Below are positions 16,173 to 25,222 of a stretch of DNA of 64,000 nucleotides, piece after piece. This DNA is from Candidatus Hamiltonella defensa 5AT (Acyrthosiphon pisum) (GTDB lineage Bacteria > Pseudomonadota > Gammaproteobacteria > Enterobacterales > Enterobacteriaceae). How positions within the stretch are numbered: position 1 is the stretch's first letter; every line of letters begins with the position of its first letter. Both the position numbers and the translations under genes were made by a program. The stretch is from contig NC_012751.1 in assembly GCF_000021705.1 (NCBI RefSeq), positions 1,910,006-1,974,005 on the forward strand, written 5' to 3'. Under the pieces are notes generated by a model. The model worked only from the letters and a program-made list of their open reading frames with translations, ran no database searches and was not told the DNA's origin.

Positions 16173-17071
16173 CAGTGCACACTCTTATTTATGGCTCTGT
16201 ATAAGCCATCGCCTACTATATTAACCAAAAGAATACTGATTGAAATCAATATACCAGGCAAAAAAACCGCCCAAGGGGCTACTCTCAGTAAATGTATCGA
16301 GCTGCCTAACATGGCTCCCCATTCTGATGAGGAAAAAGGGGCACCCAGATTTAAAAAACCAAGCGCCGAAATATCAAGGATCGCCATGGATAAAGATCGT
16401 GTTAATTCCATCACCAAAGTTGCAGAAATATTAGGCAAAATAATGCTGAACAAAATATATAATTTTGAGGCACCATCCAGACGAACCGTGATCACATATT
16501 CTTTATCCAGCTCATCACGGATCAGATGATAAACAGTGCGGGTCATTCTCGGTAAAATCGCCAAAAAAACCGCCAGGGTTGCGTTGAATAAAGAGGGAGC
16601 TGATAAGGCCACAATCAGGAGAGCTATCAATAAAGAAGGAAGAGCAAATAAAGTATCAAAAATATGTTTCATTATGAACGCCGTAAAACCTCGACTCATC
16701 CCCCCCAATGCGCCTGTCAGTAAGCTCAATAACGCGGCGATACAAGTAACCAGTAATGCTGATCCAAAGGTCATCGCTGCTCCTGACAATAAACGGCTCA
16801 AAATATCTCTTCCTCGATCATCCGTACCAAGAAAAAAAGACACGCTTCCATTATGTGACCAAGAAGGCGGCAATAAGATCTGATTTTCAAAAACCAGATC
16901 AGCAGAATAAGGGGCAATCAGGTGTCCAAAAATACAAAGTAGCACCAAACAGAGAACACCATAAAAACCAGTCATACTCAGTATATCTGTGTGAAAAATC
17001 TGCCAGATCGTCTTTAAAATACCGGGTGGTTTTTTTTCACTATAAACGTTTTCAATGCTATCGAAGGGCAT
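16172..17071 (-). CDS. sapC: ABC transporter permease SapC
   Basis: Membrane permease of the Sap importer, 299 residues with about six hydrophobic segments and a long N-terminal polar stretch typical of DppC/OppC proteins. The permease EAA-like loop is seen in RLDGASKLYILFSIILPNI. The periplasmic segment FFLGTDDRGRDILSRLLSGA is a family hallmark. Its start overlaps the end of sapB by 14 bp. Nothing suggests inactivation. Confidence 0.93.
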   Translation of the reverse strand: MPFDSIENVYSEKKPPGILKTIWQIFHTDILSMTGFYGVLCLVLLCIFGHLIAPYSADLVFENQILLPPSWSHNGSVSFFLGTDDRGRDILSRLLSGAAMTFGSALLVTCIAALLSLLTGALGGMSRGFTAFIMKHIFDTLFALPSLLIALLIVALSAPSLFNATLAVFLAILPRMTRTVYHLIRDELDKEYVITVRLDGASKLYILFSIILPNISATLVMELTRSLSMAILDISALGFLNLGAPFSSSEWGAMLGSSIHLLRVAPWAVFLPGILISISILLVNIVGDGLYRAINKSVH

Positions 17072-18020
17072 ACCATTCCTTTTTTTGTGGAGGGGCCATG
17101 AGGATGCCTAAAAGATCTGCAATCAGATGGATGATCAACACAGCCGAACCTATTGCAGTGACAGCGGCCGAGAGCACCGCATAATCTTTATCAGTCAGCG
17201 CGTTTATCAGCCAGGATCCCAATCCTGGGCAATCAAAAATGACTTCGATGATCATCGCCAAACTTAACATGGTTGAAAACTGCCAGCCTAGCTTGGTCAT
17301 GATGGGAGGCAGTGCATTAGGTAAAATGTGATAAAAAACCATGGTCAAAAGAGATAATCCCCGTGTTGCCGCTGCTTTAATATAATTTTGATTCATCACA
17401 TGACAGGTACTGATACGTAATAAGCGTATGACTTCAGTACAGGAGGGGATGGCCAATACAGTGACAGGCAGAATGAGATGTTTTAATGTATTCATCATAT
17501 GCTCTTTTCTATTGGTTGTAGAAAACCAGCTGTCTATCAAAGACAGGCCCGTGACCTGTTGAATGTGATTTAAAGTTGAAAAATGTCCGAACGAAGGTAA
17601 CCAATTCAAGTGCAGGGAAAAAAAAAGGATGAAAAGTAATGCCAATACAAATACAGGTATGGAAAATCCGATGAACGCTAAAAAACTGATCACGGTATCT
17701 GGCCACCTCCCTTTCGTTATACCTGCTGTTATGCCCAATGGAACGCCTAAAAACAAGGCCAGCAAAAACGCAAGAAAACATAATTCCATGGTAGCGGGGA
17801 AAATCACTGCGATTTGATCTTTGATCGATTGCCCGTTGGTCTTTGAAACACCAAAATCCCATTGTAATAGATCGTTAAAAAAATGATAAAAAGCTTGTTC
17901 CAGGGACATATGGTGCAGGGGCGCTAAAACAGGAAAAAATTTTAGGCTAAAACTGATGAGCAACAGTATCGGCAGAATCATAAAAAACAGTAAAACGCGA
18001 TGTAAAGCCAAAATGATCAT
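17058..18020 (-). CDS. sapB: ABC transporter permease SapB
   Basis: Second Sap permease, DppB/OppB type, 320 residues (E. coli 321). Features include the N-terminal membrane segment, WDFGVSKTNGQSI, FLALLLALFL-type hydrophobic helices, and the EAA loop YIKAAATRGLSLLTMVFYHI. The start at 18020 (MIILALHRVLL) matches E. coli; an upstream in-frame extension is really the 3' end of yafJ in another frame. The ATG overlaps the yafJ stop by 4 bases (ATGA). The substrate-binding gene sapA, which precedes sapB in E. coli, is absent here, so the operon begins directly at the yafJ junction. Confidence 0.93.
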   Translation of the reverse strand: MIILALHRVLLFFMILPILLLISFSLKFFPVLAPLHHMSLEQAFYHFFNDLLQWDFGVSKTNGQSIKDQIAVIFPATMELCFLAFLLALFLGVPLGITAGITKGRWPDTVISFLAFIGFSIPVFVLALLFILFFSLHLNWLPSFGHFSTLNHIQQVTGLSLIDSWFSTTNRKEHMMNTLKHLILPVTVLAIPSCTEVIRLLRISTCHVMNQNYIKAAATRGLSLLTMVFYHILPNALPPIMTKLGWQFSTMLSLAMIIEVIFDCPGLGSWLINALTDKDYAVLSAAVTAIGSAVLIIHLIADLLGILMAPPQKKEWYALR

Positions 18021-18806
18021 GATATCAGTACTTTTTGTTTTGATGATGCCCTCGTGCTTTCGCCAAAGCGAAAAAGCAGACATTCCCCTGGCATCATTTT
18101 GTTCCATGTTTCGTTGGTGGTGAGTCGCTCAGTCGCTATTACAGTCACCACATCATCAGAGTTGGTCTGTTGTTGAAAATCCACTTCTATATCTTGATCT
18201 AATAAAGTGGCTTTGCCAAAAGGCGCACGACGGGTAATCCAGAACAATTTGGTTGCGCAGAAGGCCATAAGATATTCTCCATCAGACAGTAACATATTAA
18301 AAATTCCTGATTTTGTTAATTGGGTTGATAACTCTTCAATAAAATAAAAAACAGATGACCAACACTTAGGAATAGAATGATAACGCTGTGATAATTGGCT
18401 GAGTATCCAACAGAACGCATATTCACTGTCTGTGTTCCCAATAGGTGTTATAGCGCCTGTATCCAGCTGTTCGTAATCTTTGAGTTGGCCATTATGAGCG
18501 TAAGTCCAGTATTAAAGCCCTGGTAAACGGATGTGTATTTTCTAATGAGACAGAGCCGGTGTTAGCTTGTCGAATATGTGAGATCACGGTGCGGGATTTA
18601 ATAGGGTAATCTTGTATAAAACGAGCAATAGGCGAATGGAAGCAAGCCTGAGAATCTTTGAATGTGCGGTATCCGTAGCCTTCGTATAGAGTGATGCCCC
18701 AGCCGTCTTTATGAGGGCCTGTACCCCCACCACGTTGAATAAGCCCTGTAAAGCTAAAGCAAATATCTGTGGGTACATTGGCACTCATACCCAGCAATTC
18801 ACACAT
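18017..18806 (-). pseudogene. yafJ: YafJ-type class II glutamine amidotransferase, frameshifted
   Basis: The first part (18806-18492) begins MCELLGMSANVPTD, giving the N-terminal Cys nucleophile of the Ntn amidotransferase fold, and runs through GWGITLYEGYGYRTF and HIRQANTGSVSLENTHPFTR. After GCT TTA ATA the frame is lost by one extra base near 18509. One frame over, the sequence continues WTYAHNGQLKDYE, TDSEYAFCWIL, GIFNMLLSDGEYLMAFC, ITRRAPFGKATLLDQDIE and DVVTVIATERLTTNETW to the stop at 18017. Total span is 790 bases, one more than a multiple of three. It overlaps gmhA by 8 bases, keeping the gmhA-yafJ order of E. coli. Otherwise undamaged, so the loss is recent or the product is made by slippage or a sequencing error is involved. 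Confidence 0.88.
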
Positions 18807-19419
18807 GGCCTTCCTCCTTTAAAAAAGTGAGAGATTCGTTGTTGATGTCCATTTTTTGTTCAATCAGAAGAATCAATATATGTATTATTTTAATGTGAAT
18901 TTCTTGAATACGATCAGCATACCCCTGATGAGGCACACAAATTTTGACATCAGCAAGGTTTGACATTGCACCACCCATCTGCCCCGTCAAAATAATGACT
19001 TTCATTTTTTTTTGTCGTGCTGACTGGATGGCCTTAATGATATTTTTAGAATTACCCGAGGTAGACAAAGCGAATAATACATCGCCTTCACAACCCACTG
19101 AGTCTACATAACGAGAAAAGACATGCTCATAACCAAAATCATTCCCGACACAGGAAATATGACTGACATCAGAAATAGCAATGGCCGGATACCCGGGGCG
19201 ATTTTCGCGATAACGCCCCGTTAGTTCCTCAGCAAAATGCATCGCATCACAGTGAGAGCCCCCATTACCGCATGAAATGACTTTTTTACCTGCTTTAAAG
19301 GCATCAACCAGCAAAAAAGCCGCCTGTCTAACAGGATCAAGATTTTTATCATCGCTCATAAACTGATTTAAAATCTGCGCTGCTTGCTGTAATTCAAAAC
19401 GAATTAAATCAATACACAT
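18799..19419 (-). CDS. gmhA: Phosphoheptose isomerase
   Basis: Converts sedoheptulose 7-phosphate to D-glycero-D-manno-heptose 7-phosphate, the first step of the ADP-heptose pathway for the LPS inner core. The SIS-domain motifs are clear: VISCGNGGSHCDAMHFAEELTGRY, ALSTSGNSKNIIKAI and a C-terminal IHIKIIHILILLIEQ helix. The His and Glu ligands of the catalytic site are retained. The 206 residues exceed E. coli GmhA (192) by a short tail that runs into the start of yafJ. An intact gmhA implies that heptose-containing LPS core is still made. Confidence 0.94.
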   Translation of the reverse strand: MCIDLIRFELQQAAQILNQFMSDDKNLDPVRQAAFLLVDAFKAGKKVISCGNGGSHCDAMHFAEELTGRYRENRPGYPAIAISDVSHISCVGNDFGYEHVFSRYVDSVGCEGDVLFALSTSGNSKNIIKAIQSARQKKMKVIILTGQMGGAMSNLADVKICVPHQGYADRIQEIHIKIIHILILLIEQKMDINNESLTFLKEEGHV

Positions 19420-19483
19420 GATCTTCTCTCTATTGATGTGGTAAGGGTGTTTAAGCCATCAGAACAAGCTCATTGGTTGATGC

Positions 19484-19511
19484 TTGAATCTTCTTTTTTC
19501 AATGTTACAAT
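19484..19511 (+). promoter_or_regulatory. Candidate sigma-70 promoter of rpoH
   Basis: TTGAAT (19484-19489), a 16-base spacer and TACAAT (19506-19511) lie about 105 bases upstream of the rpoH start on the same strand. The spacing and both hexamers are plausible; other rpoH promoters could lie further down in the leader. Confidence 0.5.
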
Positions 19512-19616
19512 GCGGCCATTTATTTTATTGCATCCTGCGATTAAATTAACCCTTAATAGAAACTATCTCAAGAATGATTAGTATCACATACTAAAAATTG
19601 ATGAGAGGAGGTTTAC

Positions 19617-20474
19617 ATGATGAAAGAAATGCCCACTCTGGCTTTAATGCCTCAGGGCAGCTTGGAAGCTTATCTTAGAGTATCGAATTCTTATGCGATG
19701 CTTACCGAAGAAGAAGAACGGGCTTTAGCGGAACGTCTTCATTCTCACGGCGATTTAAATGCCGCCAGGCAGCTTATTTTATCTCATTTACGTTTTGTCG
19801 CACACATCGCTCGTCATTACTCTGGCTACGGTCTTCCGCAAGCTGACTTGATTCAAGAAGGCAATATCGGCTTGATGAAAGCGGTTCGACGTTTTAACCC
19901 GAACATGGGTGTACGCCTGGTTTCTTTTGCGGTTCACTGGATCAAGGCAGAAATTCATGAATACGTTTTACGTAACTGGCGAATCGTTAAAGTGGCGACC
20001 ACCAAAGCTCAACGCAAACTTTTCTTTAATTTGCGCAAAGCGAAGCAACGTTTGGGCTGGTTTAGTCAAAACGAAGTTGACATGGTGGCGAAAGAATTAG
20101 GCGTGACCAGTAAAGATGTTCGAGAAATGGAATCACGTATGTCAGCACAGGATATGGCATTTGAATTACCATTAGAAGATGAATCCCGAGAGGGTCAATC
20201 GCCAGCGCCTGTGATGTATCTAGAAGATAAAAATTCTGATTTTGCAGATAATATCGAAAAAAATAATTGGGGAGATCATGCGGCTGACAGTCTATGGGTT
20301 GCATTAAAAGGTTTGGACGAACGTAGCCAGGATATTATTCGCGCCCGTTGGCTGGATGATGACAACAAATCGACGTTACAGGAGTTAGCTGATCGCTATG
20401 GTGTATCTGCTGAACGGGTTCGTCAATTAGAAAAAAATGCGATGAAAAAATTACGTTTATCCATAGACATTTAA
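19617..20474 (+). CDS. rpoH: RNA polymerase sigma-32 (heat-shock sigma factor)
   Basis: Directs RNA polymerase to heat-shock promoters such as the one found upstream of htpG. The 285-residue protein (E. coli 284) has region 2 (LILSHLRFVAHIARHYSGYG, GLPQADLIQEGNIGLMKAVRRFNP), the RpoH box region (WRIVKVATTKAQRKLFFNLRKAKQRL) which mediates FtsH/DnaK-controlled turnover, and region 4 (TLQELADRYGVSAERVRQLE). The start has GAGGAGG 7 bases upstream. The leader may carry the usual RpoH mRNA thermosensor, but I did not resolve its structure. The ftsYEX genes usually beside rpoH are not present. Confidence 0.97.
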   Translation: MMKEMPTLALMPQGSLEAYLRVSNSYAMLTEEEERALAERLHSHGDLNAARQLILSHLRFVAHIARHYSGYGLPQADLIQEGNIGLMKAVRRFNPNMGVRLVSFAVHWIKAEIHEYVLRNWRIVKVATTKAQRKLFFNLRKAKQRLGWFSQNEVDMVAKELGVTSKDVREMESRMSAQDMAFELPLEDESREGQSPAPVMYLEDKNSDFADNIEKNNWGDHAADSLWVALKGLDERSQDIIRARWLDDDNKSTLQELADRYGVSAERVRQLEKNAMKKLRLSIDI

Positions 20475-20519
20475 TTTGTCAGCAAGGACAAAAATCAAAA
20501 ATTGAGAGGTTGATTTTTC

Positions 20520-21242
20520 CTAAAAATTTTCAGAGGCTGTTTTAAGAAAACCAAAAGCATCCCCATAAATTCTGGCTGAATTTCCATTGCGCCTTTCACA
20601 AAATTGCTTTTGCGCAATTTGCGCCATTTCAAAACGACCCGCAATGTAAATCTCTTGTTCCGTGAGCAGCTCATAATCATCTAAAACAGCGTTTAATACC
20701 GTCCCTGTTTTCCCTTTCCAACCTGGCCGAGCTTGTTCGATAACGGGCACAAAAGTAAACCTTGAATGCTGGATACTCAGGGCCTGTAATGCTTCTAAAT
20801 CATAAAGATGCTTTAACTCACGCCCCCCCCAATAAACGGATATTTCACGATGAGGTTGTTCCGATAACGCACTCAATAAGATAGAACGCACATAGGAAAA
20901 ACCTGTTCCCCCGGCAATCAATAAAAGAGGGCGCCGGCTGCCTTGACGAAACCAGGCATGACCATGCGGGATATCAATATCAATTGCTCTATTTTGAAAA
21001 ATACGATCCATCACGGCCATGCCATAGGTGTTGAAATCTGAAGTCCCAATATGTAACTCGATTTCTTTTTTTTCTAAAGGCGTGGATGCCATCGAAAATG
21101 GACGATGGTCACCTTCGCCCATGATGACCATCAAATACTGCCCAGCCTGAAATGAAAATTCGCCTAAAGGCGTTAATTTTACCCGATAGACTGTATCGTT
21201 AATGGCTTCTACTGAGTTCACTTTACAGTTTAGAGTGGCCAT
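20520..21242 (-). CDS. fre: NAD(P)H-flavin reductase
   Basis: Reduces free flavins with NAD(P)H. The 240-residue protein has the ferredoxin-reductase-like fold: a flavin-binding barrel with GQYLMVIMGEGDHRPFSMASTP and a nucleotide-binding domain with LLLIAGGTGFSYVRSILLSAL and YWGGRELKHLYD. Length and motifs agree with E. coli Fre (233). It directly abuts ubiD (stop of ubiD at 21243), as in E. coli. Reduced FMN may serve UbiX/UbiD prenyl-FMN chemistry, which would explain the pairing; that is inference. Frame and motifs are intact. Confidence 0.94.
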   Translation of the reverse strand: MATLNCKVNSVEAINDTVYRVKLTPLGEFSFQAGQYLMVIMGEGDHRPFSMASTPLEKKEIELHIGTSDFNTYGMAVMDRIFQNRAIDIDIPHGHAWFRQGSRRPLLLIAGGTGFSYVRSILLSALSEQPHREISVYWGGRELKHLYDLEALQALSIQHSRFTFVPVIEQARPGWKGKTGTVLNAVLDDYELLTEQEIYIAGRFEMAQIAQKQFCERRNGNSARIYGDAFGFLKTASENF

Positions 21243-22730
21243 TTATTTTTTCTTGACCGATTGTTGATTGAAGATATTCAGTTCGTCCCAAATGGCATCA
21301 ATGCGATCACAAACGCTTTTGTCCATCTTAATGGTCCGCCCCCAGACACGTTGAGTTTCTGCTGACCACTTATTGGTCGCATCCAAGCCCATTTTTGAGC
21401 CTAACCCTGCAACAGGGGAAGCAAAATCCAGATAATCAATCGGTGTATTTTCTATTAATAGGGTATCCCTTGCAGGATCCATTCGGGTCGTGATAGCCCA
21501 GATCACATCATTCCAATTGCGAGCGTTAATGTCATCATCACAAACAATCACAAATTTGGTGTACATAAATTGACGTAAAAATGACCACACGCCCATCATG
21601 ACTCGTTTAGCGTGCCCCGCGTATTGTTTTTTTATCGTGACCACAGCCAAACGATAAGAGCACCCTTCAGGAGGCAAATAAAAATCCACAATCTCAGGAA
21701 ATTGTTTTTGCAAAATAGGAATAAAAACCTCGTTTAAGGCGGCCCCCAATATGGAAGGCTCATCAGGGGGGCGGCCCGTGTAGGTGGAATGATAAATGGC
21801 GTCCTGTCGTTTGGTGATATGACTGACTGTAAAAACAGGAAAATGCTCAGTTTCATTATAGTAACCCGTATGGTCACCATAAGGCCCCTCTTCAGCGGTC
21901 TCCCCTGGTTGAATATATCCTTCTAACACGATTTCAGCATTGGCGGGCACTTGAAGATCAGAAGAAAGGCACTTCACGACTTCGGTTCTATAGCCACGCA
22001 ATAAGCCCGAAAACGCATATTCAGACAGCGTATCAGGGACAGGTGTGACTGCGCCTAAAATGGTTGCGGGATCAGCGCCCAGAGCGACAGCGACCGGAAA
22101 AGGTTGCCCAGGGTTTGTTTTACACCATTCTCGATAATCTAATGCCCCGCCACGATGTGGAAGCCATCGCATAATGATCTTGTTTTTGGATAGCACCTGT
22201 TGACGATAAATCCCTAAATTTTGTCGCTCTTTATGAGGACCTCGTGTGATGGTTAACCCCCAAGTGATGAGCGGGGCGACATCACCTGGCCAGCAATGCA
22301 TCGCAGGGAGACAACCGAGATCTAAATTGTCTTTCCAGATTTCTTCCTGACAGGGCGCGGATGTCAGGATTTTATTCGGCATATTTAAGATTTGCTTAAA
22401 CTTTGGCAACTTGGAAAGTAAATCACGAAAACCCTTGGGGGGTTCTGGCTCTTTTAAAAAAGCTAACAGTTGCCCCAGCTCACGCAAGGTGCTGATGTCT
22501 TTCTGGCCCATGCCCATGGCAACCCTTTGAGTGGTACCAAAAAGGTTACACAGAACCGGCATGGCATGCCCTTTGGGTTTCTCAAATAAAAGAGCGGGCC
22601 CTTGGGCTTGCAATGTGCGATCAGAAATTTCGGTCATTTCCAAAAAAGGATCAATAGTTTGATGGATACGTTTCAGTTCCCCTTTTGCTTCAAGTAAGGC
22701 TAGAAAATCTCTGAGATCTTTGTATTTCAT
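21243..22730 (-). CDS. ubiD: 4-hydroxy-3-polyprenylbenzoate decarboxylase UbiD
   Basis: Removes the carboxyl group of the polyprenylated benzoate ring in ubiquinone synthesis, using prenylated FMN. The 495 residues equal the E. coli length within a few. Recognisable segments include YKDLRDFLALLEAKGELKRI, the metal/prenyl-FMN site region GIYRQQVLSKNKIIMRW, ALGADPATILGAV, the catalytic Glu region EGPYGDHTGYYNETE, and SKMGLDATNKW at the end. It is divergent from rfaH with a 118-bp intergenic region. Its presence implies a respiratory chain with ubiquinone. Confidence 0.96.
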   Translation of the reverse strand: MKYKDLRDFLALLEAKGELKRIHQTIDPFLEMTEISDRTLQAQGPALLFEKPKGHAMPVLCNLFGTTQRVAMGMGQKDISTLRELGQLLAFLKEPEPPKGFRDLLSKLPKFKQILNMPNKILTSAPCQEEIWKDNLDLGCLPAMHCWPGDVAPLITWGLTITRGPHKERQNLGIYRQQVLSKNKIIMRWLPHRGGALDYREWCKTNPGQPFPVAVALGADPATILGAVTPVPDTLSEYAFSGLLRGYRTEVVKCLSSDLQVPANAEIVLEGYIQPGETAEEGPYGDHTGYYNETEHFPVFTVSHITKRQDAIYHSTYTGRPPDEPSILGAALNEVFIPILQKQFPEIVDFYLPPEGCSYRLAVVTIKKQYAGHAKRVMMGVWSFLRQFMYTKFVIVCDDDINARNWNDVIWAITTRMDPARDTLLIENTPIDYLDFASPVAGLGSKMGLDATNKWSAETQRVWGRTIKMDKSVCDRIDAIWDELNIFNQQSVKKK

Positions 22731-22851
22731 GGTTGTTCACATTTTAAAAATTAAAATAAACTGTTTATGAGCCATTTTTTTGGCGTTTTTATTTAGGGGT
22801 ACTGTATGTATAATATTACCCATCCGCTCTATTTTAACGTGCTGAAGTATG

Positions 22852-23340
22852 ATGAAATCCTGGTATTTATTGTATTGCAAACGGGGACAGGTTTTTCGAG
22901 CTCAAGAACATTTAGAGCGACAAAAAGTGTCCTTTCTGACACCTTTGGTCACAGTCGAAAAATGCTTGAGAGGCAGACGCATCCAAGTAGAAGAGCCTTT
23001 ATTTCCTAATTATTTATTTATCCATTTTGATCCAGAAATGATTCACACCACCTGTATCAAAGCCACCCGTGGTGTAAGAGATTTTGTGCGTTTTGGAAAC
23101 CAGCTGGCCGTGGTTCCAGATATCGTTGTCACTCAAATACAACAGCGGACATTCGATAAATCAGTCGATTTTCGTATTCCGACACCCGGCGATCTTGTTT
23201 CAATTACTGACGGCCCCTTTGTTGGATTACAAGCAATCTACTCTCAGCCTGATGGTGAAATGCGTTCTATTTTATTGATGAATCTGCTTCATCAACAAGT
23301 TTCAAAAAGTTTTGACAATCATCAATTTCAAAAAAAATAA
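22852..23340 (+). CDS. rfaH: Transcription antitermination protein RfaH
   Basis: A NusG paralog recruited at ops sites to extend transcription of LPS core, haemolysin and conjugation operons. The protein begins MKSWYLLYCKRGQVFRAQEHL, then PLFPNYLFIHFDPE and TRGVRDFVRFGNQ, and ends in a KOW-type C-terminal domain (PGDLVSITDGPFVGLQAIY). It has 162 residues, as in E. coli. The start at 22852 agrees with homologs; an adjacent ATG at 22849 is equally possible. No obvious ops element (GGCGGTAGNNT) was spotted in this window. Confidence 0.94.
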   Translation: MKSWYLLYCKRGQVFRAQEHLERQKVSFLTPLVTVEKCLRGRRIQVEEPLFPNYLFIHFDPEMIHTTCIKATRGVRDFVRFGNQLAVVPDIVVTQIQQRTFDKSVDFRIPTPGDLVSITDGPFVGLQAIYSQPDGEMRSILLMNLLHQQVSKSFDNHQFQKK

Positions 23341-23346
23341 GCTTTT

Positions 23347-24363
23347 TTATTTTTGATAATTTTCATTTAGCCATTGTGCTACCTGTTTCGCAAAATAAGT
23401 TAAGATGCCGTCTGCACCCGCACGCTTAAAACAAAGTAATGATTCCATAATAACGTCTTTTTCTTGTAGCCATCCGTTTTGGATGGCGGCTTGATGCATG
23501 GCATATTCGCCAGAGACTTGATAAGCAAAAGTGGGCACTCCAAAAGTCTCCTTGACTCGGCGTACAACATCCAAATAAGGCATGCCAGGTTTTACCATGA
23601 CCATATCCGCGCCTTCTTGTATATCTAGAGCCACTTCCTGTAAAGCTTCATCAGTGTTAGCGGGCTCCATTTGATATGTTTTTTTATGGCCTCCCTTTAA
23701 GTGATGGCTCGAACCAACGGCTTCACGAAAAGGGCCATAATAACAGGAAGCATATTTTGCTGAATACGCCATGATTTGTGTATTATAAAAGCCCTGCTTT
23801 TCCAATTCAGATCGAATCACTCTGATACGCCCGTCCATCATATCGCTCGGCGCGATAATATCTACGCCTGCTTCTGCTTGAGACAAAGCCTGACGTACTA
23901 AAATCTTGTTGGTGAGATCATTGATCACATCCTGATGTTCATCGATAACACCATCTTGACCATGGCAGGTATATGGATCTAATGCCACATCGGCTAAGAC
24001 ACCCAACTGAGGTAAATGTTTTTTTAATAAGCGAATGGCGCGTTGCACCAATCCTTCGGGATGATAGGCTTGTTCTGCCTGTAATGATTTGAGGCTCGGA
24101 TCAATCACTGGAAATAAAGCCATCACAGGAATGCCTAATTGAGCCACCTGCTCTGCCTCTTTGAGTAAGAGATCCATGCTCATCCTAAAAATGCCAGGCA
24201 TCGAAACGATCTCTTCACGGCGACAATGACCTTCCATGATAAATACGGGGTAAATCAGGTCATTTAAGCTGAGATGATGTTCAGCCAGTAAACGACGGCT
24301 GAAACCATATCGGCGCCCACGGCGCATACGACGATAGGGGAAAGTGCTTAGGCAATCATTCAT
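23347..24363 (-). CDS. hemB: Porphobilinogen synthase (delta-aminolevulinate dehydratase)
   Basis: Condenses two 5-aminolevulinate molecules to porphobilinogen, the second step of the C5 heme pathway. It contains the active-site lysines in IMAYSAKYASCYYGPFREA (about residue 200) and MVKPGMPYLDVV (about residue 253), plus the metal-binding loop DVALDPYTCHGQDGV. The 338 residues compare with 324 in E. coli. It is complete, in contrast to hemA at 29-30 kb which supplies its substrate. The stop lies 6 bases from the convergent rfaH stop. Confidence 0.96.
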   Translation of the reverse strand: MNDCLSTFPYRRMRRGRRYGFSRRLLAEHHLSLNDLIYPVFIMEGHCRREEIVSMPGIFRMSMDLLLKEAEQVAQLGIPVMALFPVIDPSLKSLQAEQAYHPEGLVQRAIRLLKKHLPQLGVLADVALDPYTCHGQDGVIDEHQDVINDLTNKILVRQALSQAEAGVDIIAPSDMMDGRIRVIRSELEKQGFYNTQIMAYSAKYASCYYGPFREAVGSSHHLKGGHKKTYQMEPANTDEALQEVALDIQEGADMVMVKPGMPYLDVVRRVKETFGVPTFAYQVSGEYAMHQAAIQNGWLQEKDVIMESLLCFKRAGADGILTYFAKQVAQWLNENYQK

Positions 24364-24506
24364 ATTGATTTACTGAGTGATGGTTCATCTTGATTTAAGA
24401 GTCAATACTTAATGACGATGTTTTTAATCCCTGAAATAAATATATTCTTGGCAACCAGCTAAAAGCTTGCATAAAAAAAAAAAAAAGATACGATCACCGC
24501 AAATTT

Positions 24507-24583
24507 CGGCATGTAGCGCAGCCTGGTAGCGCACCGTCATGGGGTGGCGGGGGTCGGAGGTTCAAATCCTCTCATGCCGACCA
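24507..24583 (+). tRNA. proL: tRNA-Pro (anticodon GGG)
   Basis: A 77-base cloverleaf nearly identical to E. coli proL. The acceptor arms CGGCATG and CATGCCG pair, followed by discriminator A and encoded CCA. The D arm is GCGCAGCCTGGTAGCGC, the anticodon loop ATGGGGT gives GGG, and the T arm contains GGTTCAAATCC. It is preceded by an A13 run. Confidence 0.97.
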
Positions 24584-24639
24584 AAATAGCCCATAAAATC
24601 CTCCCTTTTGCCTTCCTCATCTATCTCAATCCATTGCAA

Positions 24640-25200
24640 TTATTTTGTTTTTGATAACAGACGAAGATATTCAAATATTTGTCTTAAAGCTTTTTGAGAT
24701 TGACCAGCCGCTTTTTCTTTTTGAGCATTTCGAATCAAGCTCCGAATATGTTGACGGTCTGCCGAAGGGTACAGTTGCAATAGGTCCACAATCGCACTGT
24801 CGCCTCCTTCTACGATGGAATCGCGCAAATTTTCTAATTGATGCAAAAGTGCAATATCTTCACGATCACGGTGATGTCGTTCATTTAATGCGGCTTTAAT
24901 CGATTGTAGCTGCTCTTGTCGAGAGCGTAACATTTTTCCAATCAGTTGAATCTGTCGTCGGTGGCCTTCTTTTTTTATTTTTTGAGCCAGCTCAATGGCT
25001 TCCAGTAAATCTGTATCCAAAGGAATATGTTTTAAAGCCTGTTTGCTTAAACCAATCAATTCTCGGCCTAATTTTTTTAATGCCTCAGCATCCCGTTTTA
25101 ATTCACTTTTACTGACAACAATAGATTGCGTATGATCATCATTTTTTCTTTGAACTCTCTCATTCAGACTATGTTCAAATTTTTCATTGATATTCATCAA
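24640..25200 (-). CDS. yjgA: Ribosome-associated protein YjgA (DarP)
   Basis: DUF615 family protein that associates with the large ribosomal subunit and helps its maturation. The 186-residue product is highly charged and helical; family-typical segments are VVSKSELKRDAEALKKLG, RQIQLIGKMLR and LLQLYPSADRQHIRSLIRNAQKE. Length agrees with E. coli (183). It is convergent with the tRNA-Pro gene. Nothing abnormal. Confidence 0.9.
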   Translation of the reverse strand: MMNINEKFEHSLNERVQRKNDDHTQSIVVSKSELKRDAEALKKLGRELIGLSKQALKHIPLDTDLLEAIELAQKIKKEGHRRQIQLIGKMLRSRQEQLQSIKAALNERHHRDREDIALLHQLENLRDSIVEGGDSAIVDLLQLYPSADRQHIRSLIRNAQKEKAAGQSQKALRQIFEYLRLLSKTK

Positions 25201-25222
25201 TATTTCACCGGTCGGCTAACCA

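Noticed and set aside
16191..17184. Long open frames on the plus strand opposite sapC
   Set aside because: They are antisense shadows of an intact permease gene; no family motifs or ribosome-binding sites.
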